NCBI GenBank assembly: GCA_033809415.1 | Contig: JAPXLT010000022.1 | Coordinates: forward strand, 1 to 28,354 | Reading direction: 5' to 3' | Length of the DNA: 28,354 nucleotides | Source of the DNA: JAQVUB01 sp033809415 | Lineage (GTDB): Bacteria > Verrucomicrobiota > Lentisphaeria > Oligosphaerales > Oligosphaeraceae | Shown here: one piece after another, positions 22,085-28,354 of the stretch | Layout: each line of letters opens with the position of its first letter | Numbering within the stretch: position 1 is the first letter of the stretch | Program-made: the position numbers and the translations under genes | Notes under the pieces: model-generated | The model's input: only the letters and a program-made list of their open reading frames with translations | Database searches by the model: none | What the model was told of the DNA's origin: nothing

Positions 22085-22156
22085 TTTTAACCACGAACCA
22101 CACGAAAAGGCACGAAAATTTTTTATAGGGGTTGTTGCTTCGAGTGATGGGATTGC
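22085..22156 (-). repeat. R1 element, long form (copy k)
   Basis: On the minus strand it ends GGTTAAAAATG, where ATG is the start of the DsbD-like gene. The long-form tail (GGGGTTGTTGCTTCGAGTG) extends to about 22156. The element therefore forms the entire immediate 5' leader of that gene. Confidence 0.85.
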
Positions 22157-22220
22157 ACGCGAATTTGCAGTCTAGTTGGTTGTTTTATCTGACCGATCGG
22201 CGGATTGGCTTAACGCATTA

Positions 22221-22320
22221 CGCCGTAGGCATTTACCCATGCTTAACCCAGACTTTAGCCTGGGGTGGGAAATCCCACCAAACACAGTGCCTTGTAAAGG
22301 CACTACAATCATTCGGATCG
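22221..22320 (+). repeat. R2 multi-hairpin element, copy 2
   Basis: It contains GCCGTAGGC, AACCCAGACTTTAGCCTGGG, GGTGGGAAATCCCACC, and GTGCC-TTGTAAA-GGCAC (22287-22303), then CTACAATCATTC. Substitutions relative to copy 1 often keep the pairing, as in CCCAGACTTTAGCCTGGG. It is followed by a short ATCGGTCGG repeat (22316-22331). It lies between DUF1573 and the DsbD-like gene. Confidence 0.8.
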
Positions 22321-22344
22321 GTCGGATCGGTGATATTGGAGCCG

Positions 22345-23547
22345 TTATTTCCGCCCGAAAACATTCAAGCGGGCAATCATTCTCTGTTGATAATGTACCG
22401 GAACCGCCACGCGGGGAATCTTCGCAAAATAATTTTCCGGAAACGTCATTTTTAGCATGATGCCATCTGCCTGAGGAACTTTTTCCAAAGCCACTTCCTC
22501 TGGAAGATTCAACCGGATATCTGCGGCAATTTTCTGCCAAGTTTCCAGCTTATTCAGGGAATCAGCCGCTGTTTCCTCTTCTGAAACCAGTTGCACACTC
22601 TCCTGTGTTTCAGCTTTTTTCTTTTCCCTTGCGATTCTCGTAAGCCGCCGGGAATCGCCACGCATACTCTCCTTGGTTCTATGGATAATTTTGACTTCAC
22701 AGACATGGCTTTGTCCTGCCTGCGCCTTTTTCAGATCAATCACCAAAGACCGTTTATCCATAGCCAGTTGCCAGCCGGTCACCGTCCCAAACAGCCCAAC
22801 CTGGACGGAGCCATATCGCTCAATTCCCCGAGTCGGAATATCAAGCAGATGTTTGAGACGCCCCCTAGGCAAAGGCAATTTCGGCTTGAATTCAAATCGA
22901 TATTCGGTTGCAGAAAGCTTCTCTAGATGATATTCAAAATTCTCGCTTGGCGGAGGAGGAAGCAATTCGAGCACCTGATCGCCGGTAAACCGGGATTTGA
23001 TATGAATGGTACGGCTCCAAGGCACATCCACACCGGCAAAAGTTCCCAAATCGATGCCGGGACCCGGTTCAAAATCGAGCATCTGAATACTTTCTCCGGT
23101 GATATGTACCAATTGCAACTCTTCGCCCTCAACTTCAACCAGAACGGTCCGGTTAAATTTGCCAACTTTCAGCTTGCCGGCATCCATACGCCCTTTGACC
23201 TGACACTCATCACCCGGAGCCAAAGTGAGTTCCGCAGGAGGAACCTCCTGAAGGTTCAGACAAGGACAATTAACCCGCACCCGCTTCAACCGCAAGGGCT
23301 TTGCCTGCCCATTACGCAGGCGGAAGCTGAAATCACGCTGTTCACGGTCCAACATCTTTCCCATCTGCAGCGAATCCGCATCAAACACCTGCAAAATCCC
23401 TGGCTTTGCAGTGACCGATTCATCGGCGGAAACTTCTTCATCGTCCTGCTGTACACCCTCTGCCTGAAGCAGTGGAAAAAGGTTGAAAAGCACAACAAAT
23501 AGAAACGAACCGACAATCCTTCGAGAGTAATCAAATGTGAAAAACAT
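22345..23547 (-). CDS. Exported DUF1573-domain protein
   Basis: The 400-aa protein has an N-terminal signal segment (about 10-29). A DUF1573 domain at about 50-150 has the pattern KMLDREQRDFSFRLRNGQAK, then VRVNCPCLNL with C94 and C96, and TLAPGDECQVKGRMD; the family is a beta-sandwich common in Bacteroidetes and PVC exported proteins. A second beta-rich part (about 160-270) and a charged helical stretch with AREKKKAETQ follow, then a further beta-rich end with VPVHYQQRM. The biochemical role is unknown. The start at 23547 lies about 20 bases from R1 copy l, with leader TTTGATAGCGTT. It is 62 bases after the giant protein gene on the same strand, so cotranscription is likely. Confidence 0.8.
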   Translation of the reverse strand: MFFTFDYSRRIVGSFLFVVLFNLFPLLQAEGVQQDDEEVSADESVTAKPGILQVFDADSLQMGKMLDREQRDFSFRLRNGQAKPLRLKRVRVNCPCLNLQEVPPAELTLAPGDECQVKGRMDAGKLKVGKFNRTVLVEVEGEELQLVHITGESIQMLDFEPGPGIDLGTFAGVDVPWSRTIHIKSRFTGDQVLELLPPPPSENFEYHLEKLSATEYRFEFKPKLPLPRGRLKHLLDIPTRGIERYGSVQVGLFGTVTGWQLAMDKRSLVIDLKKAQAGQSHVCEVKIIHRTKESMRGDSRRLTRIAREKKKAETQESVQLVSEEETAADSLNKLETWQKIAADIRLNLPEEVALEKVPQADGIMLKMTFPENYFAKIPRVAVPVHYQQRMIARLNVFGRK

Positions 23548-23568
23548 AACGCTATCAAACCTATAATG

Positions 23569-23602
23569 TTCGTGCTTTTTCGTGTCTTTTCGTTGTTAAA
23601 AA
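23569..23602 (-). repeat. R1 element, short form (copy l)
   Basis: The units TTCGTGC, TTTTTCGTG and TCTTTTCGTTG end in GTTAAAAA. The A-rich end is 7 bases from the stop codon of the giant protein gene (23610-23612), the other end 21 bases from the DUF1573 start. Confidence 0.85.
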
Positions 23603-23609
23603 TTGCCGG

Positions 23610-26600
23610 TTACTCGATATATTCCCAGACGCCATCGGCCTCTGCGGCAGGAGCGCCATAAATGAACTTTGCTCCATCCCAATGCCAGACATGGTCGTCT
23701 ATTAATCCAGCGGGGCAAGCCATGAAATGCCAGTTGCCTGGGGCAAGCACTGGAACCTCTGCATTGTCATCTGTTTCTCCATACAGCGAAAATCCTTCGA
23801 AATCCTCTGTGACATACAGCCAGTATGCCGCCCCCGTTGTCCACCCCATAGCCGACATATAAACTTTCCGTTGCAGATCATAACTGAAAAGCCCGGCAGG
23901 AAGCTTCGCATCCGCAGCCGGAATGACATTCCACGGCACCGCAATCAAATTCCAGCCCTGTTGCACCTTTACAGCGCCGTCCTCGCCAGTCAGGTTGAAT
24001 GTCTGCATCTTATCCGCTTTCCGCAACGGAATTTCCAGAATATCGCTCTCGACCATGGTTTCACCCATAGCGATAAACTGCCAAGTGAAAGCCGGATCCA
24101 AAAGGACATCCACTGACGAGTCTGATGAAACCTCACTCGACCAGCCTGCTCCCTCTGCATTATTCCGGTAAAGCAACCATTTGGCCGGATTGCTGATTTC
24201 GGCAGAGGCTTCATTGAAAAACAAGAAGTTGAAGGGGGAGGTGGTTTGACTGCCCAACTCGAGCAGCTCCGGCGTAGCGGGAATTTGCGGAGCAGTAGGC
24301 TCATCGCTGCTTAGCCGTATGTAAAAAACCTGGCCATTCCAGCAATAATACCCATAGCCGACATAAAGATCGGAGCCAATCGAACAGCAATCTTCGGTCA
24401 CCGGAGTCAATACCCCGCGAACGGCCACAGTTTCCATGGCAAGAATGGCACCTTCCTGAGTCGGTACCAGCAAGTCAACCGTTCCAGTAAAAACACCGTC
24501 CGCCACCTTTGTCAGATTAGAATATTGTATCTCGAATATGTTCGCCGGGCTGACATTCTTCAAGACATTGTCGGCTTCTTCCTGCAATTTCACCCGATTC
24601 GGCACGATCGCGGCATTGCCCTCCGGGAAACGGGTCTCGATGTAAAAGAATTCATCCGTATCGCCAATTTGCGCTTGCAGAGTTTTTGTCGAATCATAAA
24701 CCGTTCCACAGGGGAACAACTTTTTCCGTTCTTCATTTTCCCCATTTGTTTTTATCCAGGCAGAAGTTCCTCCGCAGTCCGAAACGCAGGCCTCATTGCT
24801 GGTTTCCTTGTTTCGGAGGGACTTCGGTGTCACTTCCAGCAAACCGCCCAGATAGCCGCTGTAGCTACCTGCCTCCTCCTTCCCGAGGTGTGCGAAGAAT
24901 GCGACAGTACCCCACTTATCTTTCGCCTGGTTATATATCCAAGTTTCGCCGGCGAAGGTCGTATCATCCTCCATTCTGCCGGAATACGTTGCCTTGCCGT
25001 CTGCGCCAATCGTCAACAGCAGCCAGCCCATAGCAAAGTTATCCGCCCCTTCCGAGGCATAGCCAAGGTTTGGAAAGCGCAAAGCCACGGTATAATACCC
25101 ATCGTATTCCTGCGGACTTGCAGTCGCCGGATAGAAGCTCAAAGAATATTCCCCGACGGCTGAACGGAAAGAACCGGTTCCCTCACCGTCAGCAAACAGG
25201 CGCAAGCTCAGAAAATTACCATCCTTCTCGGGAAATTCGAGCAGGAGTGCCTCGATTTGAGGATCGTAATTCCATCGGGCAGCTTCAAATACCACTGGTT
25301 CGGTCGCATCTTTGGAAATCACCGTGGCGGTGAATGTTCCATTTTCCGTTTTGTTCAGGTTCAGACTTCCAACGGGATTGGTAATATCCTGGTTTCCGGA
25401 ATGCAGAAAACCGGCAAATGCACCCTTGGCAACAAGATCAACAAGTGCTTCGTTCAATGCTTGGATGAATAATTGCAGAGTAAGGCGATCTATTTCCTGT
25501 CCCCCATTTAGCAACAATAAAGTAACTTCAACATTAACTGGCTGCCCATCACTCGATAATGCCGGCGTTCCCGCTAGATAGCATTCATCAGGAGAAAAAA
25601 CCATGATCACTCCATCAGGAAGATTGCCTGCAGCTGCCACTGCGGTGTAGGGGCCTCCCTTGCAGATTGGGATAACCAGCTTGAATGGAAGACCTTCATA
25701 CAACTGCAAGGTTCTCAAGTCCGGATCCAAGGCAAAAACAGCCTTGGAATAAATCTTGACAAGAGCACCGTCAGCAGAAGCTTGCGAAACCTCCCAGTTG
25801 TCGAAACTCTCCCCAACTACACGCAGATCAACCCGGAAATCCCAATACCCCTCCGGACGAGGTGCAGCAGTGTCCGGCACATTAACATTCAGCGTAAGTT
25901 CCTTTTTCCCCGATGCCTTTTCGTCCTCTGTCCAAACCAAGTCTTGCCAGACATTTACGGAGTCAAACCATTCCGCAGATGCAGTTCTCGGAAACATTTT
26001 ATACTGCATCGCAAATGGCTCGGCATTTTCCGGCGTCAGGACTCTACGGTGTATGGTAAATGTTACACTCTTTTCAGCTCTGGCGACCGGGATTTCCGTC
26101 TTCGCAAAAAACACTTGGTTTTTCAGCCGGTCTTGGCGATAGGCCAGCTGATACTGAACCGGGGTGTCTTGATTGGCTGCGGAAACAGACAGCCAAAAGG
26201 TGCCGCCTGCGGCATTAGCCGGAATAAACTCAAGCAATGTGGTGCCATCCCACAACTTGCCAGTAATCTGCTTGAGCAGAGTTGCGCCATCCGCCTTGTA
26301 CACCTTGAGAGCAACTTCCGCCTCCCGAGAAGCATCTCGCGCCCTGATCATAGCAATAAAGTTCTTCCCCGGCTCGACGGAAAATTTCATCCAATCCGCA
26401 GTAACCAAACCGCCTATGTATGAAGAGAAAGGGGATGTTCCAGCGACCAGTTCCTGCTGGCTAGTCTCTGCAAACATGCTGCGCTCGAGATAGCCATTCA
26501 AATCCAGCATTTTCAATTGCTCGAGTTTCTCGACTGCAACCGCTTCATTCGCTTCAGTCGGCGTAAAATTAGCATCATAGCCAAAACGCCCAATCGGCCG

Positions 26601-28354
26601 AATTTCTACGTCAGCACGGGTGCCCGTCTGTGCCACTCGGCAGTAAACAAAGGTTGGATAGCTTATCCGAGGGCCATGTGTCCAGCCGGCTTCGGATGCT
26701 CCAGGAAGAGCCAATGCATTTTGTAAAAGAAGATTGGCAGCCAGTTTGTCTTCAGCAGTCGCTTCCGCAATTCCATTCGCTGTCAGATAGCCGCCCGCAA
26801 AGTTTTCCCGCAGCAAAGATGGGCCGGTATCATTCCGCCGCCGGTTGTCCACTAATACCAGATAGGCATCATTCAATGCTGCATTGAAATCGGGGTTGGC
26901 AAAAGCCGTATGCTCGGCACCCACGCAAAACCGACACCAACGCACACCGGAAAAACTGAAAATCACGGGCTTGTTGTTCTGCCAGGCCGCCGCTATGGCG
27001 GCCTCCACATCCATTGTCCATTTGCCGAGCAGCGCGCCTTGCCAATAAGGATTGCTGAGAGCACCCACTGCTGGATTTTTCGCCGCCTGATGCAATTTCA
27101 GCGTATAATCCAAATTCGTTGCGGCATTCCCTCCACTGTGAGAAATACGCAGGAAATATAGCTGATTGGGGGTATCTTCCGGCGAATCCAGCCAGATACC
27201 ACGATCGAAAGCATCCCATCCGTTCGAAGTCACTTCTTTAATCACGGGATTAAGAGGTTTCACACCATCACTGCGAAAATACTCTAACTTGATACTGACG
27301 CCGGCAGCAGCATCAATATCAATGCCGGTCGCACCCAGAACATAGCGGCGGCTTTCTGCACCGGTAAATTTATACCAATGCTCCGAACTCGAACCGGATA
27401 AATTACCCCGCGCCGAAGTGAGAATCCAGTCCATCTCATTTGCAGGTGGATTGTCTCTAGTCGGTACAACCCCCAAGGGTTCCGCATCCTCGTAACCACC
27501 AGGTCCCGGGGGAGGTGGTGGCACAAGGCTGTTCCATGCCGGCTCTCCGCTGGGATATTCTTTGTTGGGAAAATAAGATTCCAGGACTTTTATGAAGGTG
27601 GCAGGCGTCCAGTTGCTTTCATTCTCGATTCTGACGCCGTTGATGGACGCCACACCCGCATAATTCGTGCCGCTTAATGTGCCGGCATACCTTCCTGAGG
27701 AAATCTCCAGCAGCGAGACCTGGTCGGGGTCCAGGGCAGTCGTAGCGGTCGAGGTCAGGTCAGCCCCGGGTTTCACCTTGAACAGATAAACATGCGGGAG
27801 CACGGGAACCATGCCGCAGGTCTTCCTGTAATTGTCGGTCACTCTAGTCCGCAGGCGAGCATTGTTCCGGCAGTGAAACAAAACCAGCTGATGCGCAGCG
27901 GCATAATCAAGGAATGCCTGGTTGTGCAGAACCTTTTCATCCAAGCTGTCACAATGCGCACAAATGGTACTGCCGAAAACAGCCAGAATCGGACGGTTGT
28001 GCGCCAATGCCAGAGCCTTCGCATCAGCAACATTGGTCAGCCATACGGCTTCCCAGTCGTCCACCGGCAAAGGAGGATTTTCCGGTTCACCGGGGTCTCC
28101 GGGGTCTCCTGGATCACCTGGGTCGCCTGGGTCGCCTGGATCACCTGGGTCGCCTGGGTCGCCTGGATCACCTGGGTCTCCTGGATCACCTGGGTTGCCT
28201 GGGGCAATGCTGGCCCAGGCTGCCGCCCCGCTGGGATATTCTTTGTTGGGAAAATAAGATTCCAGGACTTTTATGAAGGTGGCAGGCGTCCAGTTGCTTT
28301 CATTCTCGATTCTGACGCCGTTGATGGACGCCACACCCGCATAATTCGTGCCGC
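23610..28354 (-). CDS. Giant modular secreted protein with thioredoxin-like repeats and a collagen-like linker (5' end outside window)
   Basis: At least 1,580 codons are open to the window edge; the true start and any signal peptide lie outside. Numbering from the GTG at 28334: end of one module (1-40), Gly-X-Pro tract (46-84), thioredoxin-like domain with CAHC (C125, C128) and LPHVYLF, module end (about 228-268) repeating the first at a 227-residue period, proline linker, PPC-like domain (about 283-415), a second thioredoxin-like domain with CRFC (C467, C470), a second PPC-like domain (about 620-745), a Calx-beta-like segment (about 755-860), an Ig/He-PIG-like segment with LPDGVIM, a lipocalin-like repeat area, and a C-terminal VQQGWNLIAVPW domain. 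It is probably exported, perhaps cell-surface. DUF1573 and the DsbD-like gene follow. Domain calls after 600 are tentative. Confidence 0.75.
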   Translation of the reverse strand, partial: GTNYAGVASINGVRIENESNWTPATFIKVLESYFPNKEYPSGAAAWASIAPGNPGDPGDPGDPGDPGDPGDPGDPGDPGDPGDPGDPGEPENPPLPVDDWEAVWLTNVADAKALALAHNRPILAVFGSTICAHCDSLDEKVLHNQAFLDYAAAHQLVLFHCRNNARLRTRVTDNYRKTCGMVPVLPHVYLFKVKPGADLTSTATTALDPDQVSLLEISSGRYAGTLSGTNYAGVASINGVRIENESNWTPATFIKVLESYFPNKEYPSGEPAWNSLVPPPPPGPGGYEDAEPLGVVPTRDNPPANEMDWILTSARGNLSGSSSEHWYKFTGAESRRYVLGATGIDIDAAAGVSIKLEYFRSDGVKPLNPVIKEVTSNGWDAFDRGIWLDSPEDTPNQLYFLRISHSGGNAATNLDYTLKLHQAAKNPAVGALSNPYWQGALLGKWTMDVEAAIAAAWQNNKPVIFSFSGVRWCRFCVGAEHTAFANPDFNAALNDAYLVLVDNRRRNDTGPSLLRENFAGGYLTANGIAEATAEDKLAANLLLQNALALPGASEAGWTHGPRISYPTFVYCRVAQTGTRADVEIRPIGRFGYDANFTPTEANEAVAVEKLEQLKMLDLNGYLERSMFAETSQQELVAGTSPFSSYIGGLVTADWMKFSVEPGKNFIAMIRARDASREAEVALKVYKADGATLLKQITGKLWDGTTLLEFIPANAAGGTFWLSVSAANQDTPVQYQLAYRQDRLKNQVFFAKTEIPVARAEKSVTFTIHRRVLTPENAEPFAMQYKMFPRTASAEWFDSVNVWQDLVWTEDEKASGKKELTLNVNVPDTAAPRPEGYWDFRVDLRVVGESFDNWEVSQASADGALVKIYSKAVFALDPDLRTLQLYEGLPFKLVIPICKGGPYTAVAAAGNLPDGVIMVFSPDECYLAGTPALSSDGQPVNVEVTLLLLNGGQEIDRLTLQLFIQALNEALVDLVAKGAFAGFLHSGNQDITNPVGSLNLNKTENGTFTATVISKDATEPVVFEAARWNYDPQIEALLLEFPEKDGNFLSLRLFADGEGTGSFRSAVGEYSLSFYPATASPQEYDGYYTVALRFPNLGYASEGADNFAMGWLLLTIGADGKATYSGRMEDDTTFAGETWIYNQAKDKWGTVAFFAHLGKEEAGSYSGYLGGLLEVTPKSLRNKETSNEACVSDCGGTSAWIKTNGENEERKKLFPCGTVYDSTKTLQAQIGDTDEFFYIETRFPEGNAAIVPNRVKLQEEADNVLKNVSPANIFEIQYSNLTKVADGVFTGTVDLLVPTQEGAILAMETVAVRGVLTPVTEDCCSIGSDLYVGYGYYCWNGQVFYIRLSSDEPTAPQIPATPELLELGSQTTSPFNFLFFNEASAEISNPAKWLLYRNNAEGAGWSSEVSSDSSVDVLLDPAFTWQFIAMGETMVESDILEIPLRKADKMQTFNLTGEDGAVKVQQGWNLIAVPWNVIPAADAKLPAGLFSYDLQRKVYMSAMGWTTGAAYWLYVTEDFEGFSLYGETDDNAEVPVLAPGNWHFMACPAGLIDDHVWHWDGAKFIYGAPAAEADGVWEYIE
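27547..27673 (-). repeat. 127-bp direct repeat within the giant gene, downstream copy
   Basis: It is identical over at least 127 bases to 28228-28354, at a distance of 681 bp (227 codons). Both copies encode the end of the thioredoxin-like module (VASINGVRIENESNW and following). Confidence 0.9.
28083..28199 (-). repeat. Collagen-like Gly-X-Pro repeat, thirteen triplets
   Basis: On the minus strand it encodes GNP, eleven GDP and GEP in direct succession. The DNA units are 9 bp, with a 27-bp higher-order pattern (one GGATCACCT and two GGGTCGCCT) repeated in the middle at 28110-28172. It links two thioredoxin-like modules. Confidence 0.92.
28228..28354 (-). repeat. 127-bp direct repeat within the giant gene, upstream copy (runs off window)
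   Basis: It matches 27547-27673 exactly as far as the window reaches; the duplication probably continues beyond the edge, which would place another thioredoxin-like module there. Confidence 0.85.

Noticed and set aside
27922..28257. Plus-strand ORF with a (GSP)n collagen-like repeat
   Set aside because: It is the antisense reading of the Gly-X-Pro tract. The minus-strand frame is a long continuous modular protein, while this ORF has no other coding signs.
1..28354. tRNA, rRNA or known riboswitch genes
   Set aside because: No cloverleaf with TTCGA-type arms, rRNA segment or recognisable riboswitch core was found by eye. A covariance-model scan would be needed to exclude small RNAs.

Overview
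The window looks like a chromosomal stretch of a Gram-negative-type bacterium. The best guess is the PVC superphylum (Lentisphaerota/Verrucomicrobiota-like). The reasons are an envelope-rich gene content, a very large secreted modular protein, a DUF1573 protein, short S21, DUF1846 and DUF1015 proteins, and intergenic DNA crowded with short degenerate repeats. No rRNA or tRNA gene was seen to fix the taxonomy, so the phylum is an inference. No phage, transposase or conjugation gene is visible; the coding content is mostly housekeeping and envelope functions.

Layout. (1) Positions 147-9254, minus strand: DegT-family aminotransferase, a short cobalamin methionine synthase lacking the activation domain, MurJ lipid II flippase, NudC, ThrH, and a membrane-anchored VWA protein. 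(2) Positions 9500-20451, plus strand: GpmI, ribosomal protein S21 (53 aa), DUF1846 plus a YhhQ-type queuosine-precursor transporter as a tight pair, secreted cyclophilin, a large unknown lipoprotein, DUF1015, and LysA. (3) Positions 20525-28354, minus strand: a two-thioredoxin/CcdA-DsbD-like membrane protein, a DUF1573 exported protein, and the 3' part of a giant secreted protein. The giant protein has repeated thioredoxin-like modules, a collagen-like Gly-X-Pro linker and PPC/Ig-like segments, and is cut by the window edge. All three genes of block 3 carry extracytoplasmic cysteine motifs and could form a thiol-redox or envelope-assembly group.

The most striking part is the non-coding DNA. 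Almost every gene junction carries a copy of one degenerate element, called R1 here. It is built from 10-bp units of the type TTTTCGTGTC and ends in GTTAAAAA. Its A-rich end abuts a gene boundary in most copies. R1 supplies stop codons (nudC, the DsbD-like gene), the last 15 residues of methionine synthase, and in-frame upstream extensions of DUF1846 and DUF1015. Other intergenic families are 7-bp arrays (CACCCTG-type, CTTTGAA), 9-bp arrays (GTGGACATT-type), an 11-bp array with 44-bp higher order (GTCCGTGAAAA), a 34-bp palindromic element (R3, three copies), a ~100-bp multi-hairpin element (R2, two copies) and GTCCATTC-type tracts (R4, two copies). A composite '9-mers, then 7-mers, then promoter' cassette occurs in the same order in front of both rpsU and the cyclophilin gene.
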